Below, piece after piece: positions 49,201-61,556 of a stretch of 64,000 nt of DNA. The stretch is taken from positions 68,617,392 to 68,681,391 of the forward strand of contig NC_030684.2 of NCBI RefSeq assembly GCF_000004195.4, written 5' to 3'. A program made the position numbers and the translations under genes. Each line of letters opens with the position of its first letter. Within the stretch, counting starts at the first letter, position 1. Below the pieces are notes generated by a model. That model did not search any database. It was not told the DNA's origin and saw only the letters and a list, made by a program, of their open reading frames with translations. The DNA is from Xenopus tropicalis (lineage: Eukaryota; Chordata; Amphibia; Anura; Pipidae).

Positions 49201-52200
49201 GAATATTCTTTCCGCAAACACAGAAAGTAGATTTAGTCAATTTAGCTACCAGATAGCAGTTAACACTAGCAACCATGCAATGAGAATTGGATGTCAGAAT
49301 GGCCTATTACTAGAAGGAAGCTTGAATAAATAGAAGTCATCAGTGTGATAATAAAATTTGTGATCACTCTCCTTTCATTACTAGGCTTACTGACAGTAAC
49401 AACCAGTTTGCATTTTAAACTAAAGGTTTGAAAGCTAAATCGGAAAAGAAAAGGGATTAACTGCAAAATTGCCTAAATTGTATCCATGTGCAATGCACTA
49501 AAGATACCCTTTAAATGTAATATATATGCTTAGATGTGTTGTCATGATCACGAAGATGCTCACTTACCTCATTTTAGAGCAAACACTGTGTGAAAATACA
49601 GAATGTCATTTAAGAATGTCAGACATCACATCTGTACATGTGTTTAGAATTGCATTCAGGGCAAGTACAAAATGAACCTATTTAGGACTCACATTCCGTT
49701 AAATAGAATTTATTTTGTCAGTACAGGTATAGGACCCATTATCCAGAATGCTCGGGACCAAGGGTATTCCGGATAAGAGGTCTTTCCGTAATTTGGATCT
49801 CAATACCTTAAGTCTACTAAAAAATCAATAAAACATTAATTAAACCCAATAGGATTGTTTTGCATCCAATAAGGATTAATTATATCTTAGTTGGAATCAA
49901 TTACAAGGTTCTGTTTTATTTCTACATAGAAAAAGGAAATCAGTTTTAAAATTCTGAATTATTTGATTAAAATGGAGTCTATGGGAGACGGGCATTCCGT
50001 AATTCGGAGCTTTCTGGATAATGGGTTTCCAGATAAGGGGTCCGATACCTGTATTTTACTTCTGTATAGACTCATACTGGTGACTTTGATCTCTTCTATC
50101 TTGCAATTGTTTGAATGCATTGATTGTAAGCAGAATTATTCACACTCAGCACCGCAGGCTTTAATAAAGCTGGACATACACGCATGTATAATCGTACAAA
50201 GTATAGTTTTGTGCAATTTTTGGACTGTGTGAGCTTTGAATTATTGTCCGAATTTTGGTTGTATAAAGACGAAATCTGTGCATGTAGGTCATTGTAGGTG
50301 ACCTACAATGCATTTCCGGGTTTTCCCATCTCTACAATTTGTTGTCTGCCAATTATTTTATGTTCTGAACATCCTCCACTTTGTTATTTTTAGCGTTTTA
50401 TCCTACAAATTTCAATCTGAATGTTTGCTGGTTTTAGATTGTTATATTTAAACGTACGATCAATATCAAATGTTCATCAGAAGAAGACTAAAATCTGAAT
50501 GTGTATATCCAATTATAAGATATATTTGTATATCTCTATTGCAATGGCAGCTCAGTTGATTTTAGAGCAAAAGTTAACTATTGCAGTTGGTAAAGCTTCT
50601 CTCTCAAGACTTTTTTTTTCCTCTAACACTCTAGATGGGCTTGCTGATTCCCTCAGACCTACTCATTCGTTTGCTCCGCAAGCATGGCATACCTGCCATA
50701 AGCTTATATATGTGCGACCAAATCCAAAAACTGGTGTTCCTGTTGGACATTGGCCAATTCCTGAGTCTTTCTGGCCTGATCAGAACTCTCCAACATTAGT
50801 AAGTGAAGTAATTTGCGTCTTTATTTGTGCTTTTGGCTAATAAAATTTGTATATATAAACCAAAAAAAACGACTGCTTTACCATGCTGTGTACGTAAACT
50901 GGAAGTTTGTGCATGTGTACTAAGCCCTTATGGCAATTATATTTAAATTTTGTGGGTAAAAAGCCTTCTCTAAGAGCCTGGCCAAACCAAACCCATACCC
51001 TTAACAATGTGAAAAATTTGCCACACACTTCACACACTTGATTCGCTCATGCATCTGTGATTTCTGTACGTCTGCAATTTTGAGGAGGGGAGGGTTCGAG
51101 ATTTAGGTGGATCTAGTGAGAAGGATTCCGCATGTGGCCGAATCCTCAATTGAAAGGTTAGATGCATCCTTACTTAAAATGGCAATTTTTATCTAGGATT
51201 ATCCAATGACACATACTAATACAAAGGTGTAGGGGTATAGTTTCCATTTTACACCCATCTCTTTTTCTTTGCAGCCACCTCGTACAGCTCACCCAGTGGT
51301 GAGATTTTCATGTTTGGACTGTGAACCCATGGTTATTGACAAGCTTCCTTTTGATAAGTATGAACTTGAACCATCCCCACTAACACAGTTCATTCTAGAA
51401 AGGAAATCTCCTCATACCTGCTGGCAGGTGAGTTTTGTGCATTCTATTTAAAACTAATATTTTCTTACTAAGCATAATGTCTGTTATAGTTAATTTTGGT
51501 GGTTTGCTGAAATGAGCATGCACTAGTTAGGTGCTAGATGAGGGCAGGATGCATCTAACAGACAAGCACTTGTAATGGTGTTAACGTTTCTGAAAGGTTT
51601 GCAGAGATGGCTGCTTCACTAAGCATTACCATCCAGTTATCTTTTACCTCTTTGATGCTTAGCTGTGGTCTCTAGCAGATGACATTGTTAATATTGTATT
51701 CCCTGATAATCAGTCTAGTTTCTTTGTTGTTCCCCAGAAGGTGTTTCTAACATAGTGTACCCTTGAATTGCATGTTTGAGACTTTGTACACTTTTCATAT
51801 GTATTATGTATTTGTCCCTGTCAATTTTAAAAGGTCTGCATGTGCAATATGTAACATAACAAATAAAAACAGAATGTGAAAATAATCAACTCTAACTAAA
51901 CATTGCATAAACCACCCTCCCACCCAAAGCAGTGACACATTCTCATAACATAGATCTGTTCACCTTCAGGCAATAGTTTGAATTAAAAGAGCCCCCGTCA
52001 GAAAAATAAACATTATTTTTAATTGTTTAGTTTTAAAGCTGTAGACCATATAAGCTGTTGATCAGCACTGCTAAAACTCTCACAGATCTGCTCTCTGCTC
52101 ACTGTATAGGGGATTTCCCAGACCAGGACTAGTTCACAATGAACTAGTTCTGCACATGCCTTCACTTTCTCTTAATTTGCTTATCTTTGATACCATTGGC

Positions 52201-55200
52201 TGGCAAGATTCAGCCAGTCAGATCAATAAAATGCAAATTAAGGAGTAAGGAAGGTTAGGGCAGAATGCTGGTGTTTGTTGGTCCCTTCCAAAGAGCAGTG
52301 CAGAGAGAGTTTTAGCAGTGCTGATCCAAAGCCTATATAGTCTGTAGCTTCAAAACTAATCATTCAAAACAATAAAGATAATTTACAAAAAAAATGTTTT
52401 TTCTAACAGGGGCTCAAATTTGGACTATTGTCTGAAGGTGAACATCCCCTTTAAACAACCAAATAGAAGTAGATTTATGTGCTCAAAATGTTCAGATTTT
52501 TCAGCCTTTGAATTAAAATTTATGGTACAGGTATGGGATCCCTTATCCAGAAACCCGTTATCCAGAAAACTCCGAATTACGGAAAGCCTGTGTCCCATAG
52601 ACTCCATTATTATCAAATAGTTTAGATTTTTAAAACTGATTTCTCTGCAATAATAAAACAGTACCTTGTAATTGATCCCAACTAAGATATAAATAATCCT
52701 TATTGGATGCAAAACAATCCTATTGGGTTTAATTAATGTTTTATTGATTTCTTAATAGACTTAAGTTATAGAGATCCAAATTACAGAAAGACCCCTTATC
52801 TGGAACAGCCTTGGTCCCAAGCATTCTGGATAACGGGTCCTATACCTGTACTATAAAATCTGAAGAGAATGTAGTAAAAACAGGTGTATCTGGAAATGTT
52901 TTGATATTTTATTAGGTTGCATGTTCCTTGTTGGAGATTGATTTACAAAAACAGTTAAAACTGTAACATAACAAGACAATAAGGTTTTGAAAGAAACTAT
53001 TTTGAGTAAAAATTTATAGGGATCATTTACCCAAGTAGTGTTTGTTTAAAGGGGAAGGAAAGGCTAAAATGTTAATCACCCCCAAGTGACTTGAATCGCT
53101 TACCTCATGCCCCTATTAGGAGAAAACAGCACCAGCCCGGGGCACCTGGGGCGATGCGCTTCCTCCTTCCTGCTCCGTTCAGCCTTGACTGTGAGTCAGG
53201 CGCATGCGCAGTAGAGTGACAAAGCTGACTTCTCTGTTAAAGTTCCACTATTCACTCTACTGCACATGCGCTGCAGGTACCCCAGGCTGGTGCTGTTCTC
53301 TCCGTACAGGGGCACCAGCCTGGGGTACGGGGTAAGCGATTCAAGTCACTTGGGGGTGCCTAACATTTTGGCACCCCCAAGTGACTTAGCTTTTCCTTCT
53401 CCTTTAAAGGGCAGAATATAGGTGCAATGTATGAACAATTTTTTCCCAGAATTCTAACTTCGTTGTGACCCTCACAGTACAGTATGTTCAACAACTTGGG
53501 AACAATTCACCAACGCTGATGCATCAGCTTTTGTAAATTAATTAAGAATGAAAAAATAATTATTTGCTTATAATGGTCTGTTAATCCAGAGCTTTCTGGA
53601 TAACAGGTTGCCAGATAAGAGATCCCATGCCTCTATTATAATTAGAAATCATAGGTTTTAGTGCAAAAGAAAACATTGTACTTCACCAGTTTATACTTAT
53701 TAATTCTGCAAATGACAGGTGTTACATAAATATTTATAGATGTTACAAGTTGGTTTTTCAAATAGGAGCATCATGCACTATATAATGCTTTCAGTGCAGG
53801 TTGGGTCTATAATATGTATGCACATTGGTTTGTCTTAAAATAGTCTTACATACACATGCAGTCTTAATGATAACATTGAAATATGGCTTTGTCCTAGGTA
53901 TTTGTGAACAGTAGTGGAAAATACAGTGAGATTGGTCAGCCTTTTGGGTATTTAAAAGCAAGCACCACTTTAACCTGTGTAAATCTCTTCGTCATGCCCT
54001 ACAACTACCCAGTATTGCTTCCTTTACTTGGTAAGTCAGACATCTTCTGATCTTAACACTTGTTCAACACTTGTGATAAGATTTTCTCAACTCACTTTTT
54101 TCCCTCAAGTGTGAGAAAGGGTTCTTTTGTGACTTGAAACATGTTGTGCTAATAAATCAGTCGTGTTTGCAGCAGCAACTGCTTTGGTGTGTGCTTCTTC
54201 CACTGTATATTGGATGTACTGGATTTGTTATTATGCTCAGTGTGTTCTATTTAATTATAGCAATGCAATGCATTATTTTAATTAACTCTGGATTAAGGGT
54301 TACTTCATCTATGAATTTGCAATGTTTACTTGTTTATTTGTTTGTCTCAGATTTATTGTACTGGCACACAGGTAGATTAGTCGCCTGTGATAAATCTTTA
54401 CTACTGCGGGAGACTAATCTCCGCAGAATGCTTTACCATGGCAATAATGTAAATCGCCAGCAGCAAAACATATGTGGCACTTAGGGGTATGTATAAATAT
54501 CACCAGTGATGTTGCCTGAAGCAACCAATTAGGTCTTTGCTTTGATTTCTAACTTGTAGGTGACTTTTCAAATCTTATTGCTGATTGGTTGCTATGGGCA
54601 ACATCACCAGAGATATTTATCTCCAATCTCAACCCCCTAGTTTTTCCAAAGTCAGCAAAAGTTGCCTTGCAAGAAAGCTTTTGACAACTGTTTTCTCAAT
54701 GGCGATTGACATTATTGCCATGGGAATGCATTTTGGGAGATTAGATGGTGAGCACAAGCCACTGCAGTACGTTGCTGCAAAAAACTGTTTATGGCCCTAA
54801 ACAATTCATGGTGATTACACAGTTGTTTGCAGCAAAGTACTGCGGTGGCTTGTGCTCATTCCACTCCAGTAAGGATCTTAGTTATATAATAAGCTGGCAC
54901 TGCCAATTAATTTCTCTCTTCTAACATGTGCCAAATGCCTTAAGGGCTGTGGCACATGGGGAGATTAGTTGCCTGCGACACATCTCCCTTGTCGCGGGCG
55001 ACTAATCTCCCCGAAATGCCATCTCCCCGGTGAGAATGTAAATCGCCGGTGGGATGGCATATGCGGTGCCGCGATTTCCCCGAAATCGCAGAAATTTGTC
55101 ACGGGCGACTAATCTTCCCATCTGCCACAGCCCTAACTATTATGTGCTATGTAACCTGTACCATATAGCCCTATTTTAACTTGATTGGCTTGAGTGTGGT

Positions 55201-58200
55201 GCTCATATCCCTCTTTAAACAATGTGGACTTTTTATTTCTTGCAGATGATTTGTTCAAGGTACACAAACTAAAGCCAACTCTGAAATGGCGTCAGACCTT
55301 CGACAATTACTTAAAGACTATGCCCCCTTACTTTTTAATGGTATGTGCTTTTGAATTTGTTGCTTTGAACAATTAACAGTTTTCATTTACTTCAGAGATA
55401 CCAGAAATCCAAGTTAGAGCTGAGGTTTTGATATAGCAAACATGATAGTTATGTTCTTTTTGTTTTTCCCTACCACTAGGAAAGGACAGGAAGGTGCTTG
55501 ATATTTTGTTAAAATCACCTAAGTTCAAAAGAACACATTTTAGGACTCCTTTCTCTGTATCCTTGCGAAGTGTAGTATGTACTTTCTTTGCCAGTGTTGC
55601 TGTGTTTGCCAGTTATGCCTAGACACACTCTAAATCATGCATGCCTGATTGTTAGCCCATGCTAGCATTAGAAAATTCTAGCACTAGATGGAAAAAACAA
55701 TTCACAGTTGTTAAAAGGGGTGTAAACAGAACTTCAGCACCAAAATACTGCCCTATACAAAAAAATCAAGCTTCATCAAAAGAATAGCAAACCCCCAGCC
55801 ATTAAAACTTTCTTGCAGATCAGCCTTATTTCATTATGGTTTGCCATGTAATATTAACTTTATTTCTCTCCACCTGTCTTTGCCATGTTGAATTAAATAT
55901 GTATGTTACTGATGATGTTAGCAACTTATATATAAAACTGGTTATATAAAGTGATTATTAAAAAAAAAAAAAAAAAAAGGGGTGTGTATTACTAGTTTTA
56001 GACAGCTAACAGCAGCCTTGGCACAAAATGCAAATATCTCAGAAACAGCAATTTTCTTCATTTATTTCCAGTCATTTATATGGTACTACACATTTCCGCA
56101 GCACTTTATAGGGCATAAATCGTATCATTCACATCAGTCTCTGCCCCAGAGGAGCTTACAATCTAAGGTCCCTGTCACATTCACACACACACTATGGTCA
56201 ATTTAGTCAGAAGCCAGTTAACCTGCCTGTATGTTTTTGAAGTGTCTGAGGAAACTGAAGTACCCAGAGGAAACAGAGCACCAAGAGAACATACAAACTC
56301 CTTGCAGGTAGTGCCCTGGCTAGGATTGAACTACTTACTGCTACAATTAGCAAACTAATAGGAAAAAAGGGTTATAAGAAAGAGTAATTTTCATTATTTG
56401 ATATTTAAATATTTTTGTTTCTTTAGCCACTGAAGAAAGCACTACGAATGATGGGAGCACCAAATTTGATATCTGAGAATTTGGACTGTGGTCTTAGTTA
56501 TAGTGTTATTTCATATCTTAAAAAGCTCAGCCAGCAGGTAATTTTTGTTTTTTGTTTTTCTGTACTCGAAAACATGATTAATTGCTTGGTTGGACAAAAA
56601 TATACCTGATTTTTAAGTGAAGGTTGTTCACTCATGTTTATAACAAGCATATAATCAAGGTATAAGAATGGTTTGTCTTTTATTATTTCCCTTTATAAAG
56701 GGCAAGGAAACCCCGAATCACTATGGGGTGCCAATATTAAATCAGTAAATCAGATTACTATATTTTTCCCCAAGGACATTGATTACTTTATGAAAAAAAA
56801 TGCACCACCTAGGGAAAATAAGTAGTGCACCACCATGCCAACATTTAACTTACCTTTCCCAGATGTCCCAGACGTAGACTTGCAAGTGTACCGTAGAGAA
56901 TGATTTTCATACAGTGCATGCTGAAGTCTAAATCTGAAGAGTCACACCTGAGAATGGTATGTAAGATGGACGCATGATGATGCATTCTTTTTTTCCCCAT
57001 GAGTGAGTGCATCCTTTTCTTAAAAGGAGCACCATCTGTGTCAAAGGCGTAGTGATTAAATTTACTCGGGTTGCCTAACATTGGCTATGAGAAAATTTGG
57101 TTGTTCTTACTGCTCTGGAAAAAGGTAATGGCAATATTTTGGCTGACAGGCAATGTTTTAAATGTCCATGCCCCACAATTATAATCACACCATGCCACCT
57201 CCTGGTTTCCTGTGAAGGGGGTTTGTATCAGAAAGGCTGTGGGAAGTAATAAATAAGTGGCCAGACAGACCAAAAACACTGACCGCATAAGCAAGGATTT
57301 AGTTTCACAGGGCCTCCTTCCTTTCTGTAGGAAGTAGCATAGTTTACACCACACCTGCAGTTATCACTGAAAAACACAATCATATTGTTATTAGACAAAT
57401 ACAAAGGCAAAATAATATATAATGGGTCTTTATGTATATGTATTATGTATAATGGGTCTTTTTGTTAATGTTGAAGGCCCATTATATCAGAATACATTTA
57501 AAGTAAGACTTGGAAGACCTTTGCTTTCTTCACATTTAAAATGTAATTCATTTTACATCAGAATGTATTCACATGCCTTATTTTACACACATAACCTTAA
57601 ATCAAATAAAAGAAGGAGTTATGGACACAGTTATAAACAATGGTTTAAATAACTTTAACAAGGCATTTTGGACTACTGCTTTTCAAATGCAGCTTTCAAA
57701 TTTCACAGCCATAAATCAATTTTAATCTTAACTTAAACCTGTAAAATGTCATGTTTTTTTCCAGACAAAAATTGAATCTGAGAGAATAATTGCATCTGTA
57801 GGGAAGAAAGCCCCACAGGAGACCGGAATTAAAGTAAAGAATAACTCCACCAGGCTGTCCTTGGTTCATAACAGAGATTTTAAACAGTTGCTACAAGGGT
57901 TTTGCAATGAGTCATCTATCCGAGTTTCTGAAATTAATGTTAAAGAATTCCCAGGCTTTCAAGTTGGGCTTTTAAATAAGGTATGTTACATGCTTTAATT
58001 GAATCTAGAACATGTGCCAAATTGAAAATAGAGTTTTGTTTTACGGAAACTGTCAAGGACACCTTATGCAGAATGATTAATTATATGTGATGTTTGGTAT
58101 GATAGTAGATGATCTTTTGCCTTTTAGGCCTGTGACTTTTGCAACGTATCCTGTTATGTTTGAGTCTTAATGCTTTGCAGTTTCCATTTTTAGAAAAAAA

Positions 58201-61200
58201 AATACAATGTTGATTCAACAGAAGCAGACAAGATAAATATATCATACATTATCTTTTGTACATTGTTAGGATCTGAAGCCCCAGACCTACCGAAATGCTT
58301 ATGACATTCCACGCCGAAATTTATTAGATCAGCTGACTAGGATGAGGACCAATTTACTGAAAACCCATAAGCTTATTGTTGGACAAGATGAAGGTAAATA
58401 GCATTTGTAATTTCATTGAATCTTATAATCCTGAATAATAACAAATTGCATTTGTCACAAGCTTTAGATGCTTGCCCCAGTAATTTAACAGATTGATTTG
58501 ATAATATCACATTTTGTTTTTTTTCTTTATTTTTTTTTTTAAGATTGTCTTCACAGTGTTCCTGTAGCTCAGATGGGCAACTACCAAGAATATCTTAAAT
58601 CTATGCCCTCTCCCCTTCGAGAGATTGATCCAGATCAACCAAAAAGACTGCATACCTTTGGAAACCCTTTTAAACAGGATAAGAAGGTACAAAATGTCCT
58701 AATTCATCTTAATGTGGGGAAAAACAACTTTCCTCCCAAAAAAGTCTATTGTTTATTCACAACTCACTTTGGATACCAGTAAGCCCCTAACCTTTTCTAG
58801 TATACTTGTCTCTCTTCCTAGTAGGAGATTGTGATCTTTGATCCCATGTTCATACCACTCATAGTTTGGTAGTACTCCAATCTATTAAATGGGCAATAAA
58901 TACACATTAGCAACAAATGAGTATTATGAACAGGACTCGTGTTGCAATTTTTTTCCACTACCCCCTCATCCCCTTTAAACAGGGTAATTTGTTCAAAAGG
59001 GAGGTAATGAGCTCTGTATAAACCAACCCCTCTTCCCTAAGCTGCAGTCAAAAGGAGCAGCAAACTGTACAGAGGGCTTATTTGTGGACTGGTAATTTAT
59101 TGTATAAGCCTCTTTCCCACAAACAGTGACTTTGCAGAACAGGGAGTTGGAAAGTGTAAGTTGTTTCATTTTCAATTATGCAATTGAGGGGAAAAGATAG
59201 AAATGCACCCTCACATGGTATTCTGGTTCTTGTAATCTAAAAAAAGCAAAGTTTTTCAGTTTAATTTTCTTGTTAGTGTAAGAAATAACAAAAAGCATAG
59301 ACATAACTTAATAAAAGGACATTAATATATTTATTGAGCTAATGATTAACTGGGGTGTAGACCCTTTGCCTTTTTTCTAACAAAAAGTTAAAAAAAAATA
59401 ACTTTAAAATTAAAGAGTTGTCATAGTAGATTTAATTTTTTTTTTCTTTCTTGTTCTTGTAGGGTATGATGATTGATGAAGCAGATGAGTTTGTTGCTGG
59501 GCCTCAGAATAAAATCAAGCGGCCAGGAGAGTTGAACACTCCAGCTTCTCTAAAGAGAAGGAGGAGCATGTCTCCGCTGTTACTTCGTAGGCCCCAGACA
59601 CCACCTATTATCACCAACCATGTTGGAGGGAAGGGGCCCCCTACTTCGCCTGGAGGCTCCATTACACATAACCTAATCAAGCCGATTCCTGTGCATAAAG
59701 GTGAGATGAAAAATTGTGAATTTGCAGCCTAAATATGTGTAAACTGTAGTCTTAATTAAATGGATTTGATAGAGCTTGGGGGGTTGCTGTTTTTATAGTG
59801 TGTCTAGGGATTTTCATAGTTGTGAAAGAAAATTATTTTGTTGTAAAGGAAAAAAGGGACAATCTCCTTGCCCCATGTGAAGATGTATTGAAAAAAAAAA
59901 TTTAAATTGTTAACATGAATAAGGTAAGTATGCAAAAATGTGTTTTTCATCTGTAGACTTTGGTGGCTACAGAAAGGCCAGAAGGAAGGGATATTTTTAC
60001 TTGAATCTAGAAGGGTTAATGCAATGCAATGTTAGTGCAGTTAAGTAGCTTTTAATTTTTTGCACATTTATCTTCTCTAAACCAAGTGTTCTCTCAGGTA
60101 CAAGGTCAACTTGTTGTTCTGAAGCTGCTGTTGATCTAAATGTGCTACCATGCCTTTGGTTTGTAAAGCAGGAGAAATTGGGAGACTTGACAGCTCAAGA
60201 ACTTTCCAACATCAAAAATGAAATATGTAAAAAAAAAAAAAGCACAGTGACCAGTTTTGTGTTATGTTCACAAATACACTTACAATACAAAGGGCTGATT
60301 CAATAGGCTAGAAATTCTGCACCTTGTTTTTGGGCTTCTGTACCAGCCCTAGGCAACCAATAATCTCTAACCAATACCTTCTGCCCTTTAGCAGTGAAGA
60401 TCTGTCCCATCTTCTTTTCTGCTGATTCACTGCACATGCTCTGTGCTGCTGTCACGTACCTGAGCTTAGGGACCAACTCACAATATAATGTATACAGAGA
60501 ATATATAAGTAACAATCCAGGGCTGATTAGCATCTATTTCATATTTCTATTACGTGGCAGTTCAGAAACCAGCACAGTTGCATCAGAATAATCAGCTCTG
60601 TAGCATCTGACAGATACCTAATTTTTTTTGCTTGATAACTTGCAATGATGCCTCGACAGCTGCACAGAGCACACTGAGCATGTGAGTGTTTCTGACACTC
60701 CTAACAAAAGATCCAGGTTGGTGACCCCATGCACAACTTTGAAAGCCTGTGCCAGTTTTCCTTTAAGTCACTCTCTGTAGCTTGCTGCTGTGACAAAAGG
60801 AGGCACAGAATTTAAGTGGCTGGTGGTGATGCAAAGTTTGTGCCAACAGAATGCACAGCAATGTACTTGTGTCTTTTATCTTTTTTTTGTAGTTTATATT
60901 AAACAGTAACAAATATACAGGTTTGACACTTTCTGTCTTTGTTTGTCAAAGTGTATTACACCAAAGTAACAACATTTTTTTTTAATTTGTAGACACTAAT
61001 AATGTGCTAACTGCAGAAGGGAACGGAGAAAGGTTGGATAATGGTCAGCCCCTGGAGAAACAGATGGACGGATTGCCTCCACTAATTGTTTCTTCTGCTC
61101 TAGATGACGAGGTTGTTGTCTCTAATGACTTTCATACTGTAACTGATGAACTAAATTGCTTTAGTGATGATGGTTTGGAGCAGAAGCCAGTTAATAACGT

Positions 61201-61525
61201 GAAAGGGCCATCAGACAACTATATGCCTGCTGAAGAGTCTGGAGATGTTCAGGAATGCACTTCTGGAAGCTGTGTGCCAAACACACTAAAGAGAGTGCAC
61301 AGTATGATTGAAGGGTCTAATGCAGACATTAAAATTAAAGTCATGAAAGAAGTTCGTAAACCAGGAAGAAGTAAGTACAAACCAAAGAAGACATGTGTGC
61401 TTATTCAGCTTCTGTAATCCTGGAAACATTGCTAACCCATGACTTACCTGCTGGCCTGAGATTGCATAACAACTGTACTAGAAACAAGCAAAATGAAATA
61501 TCAACAACTTACTGATAACATATAA

Positions 61526-61556
<31 letters not shown>

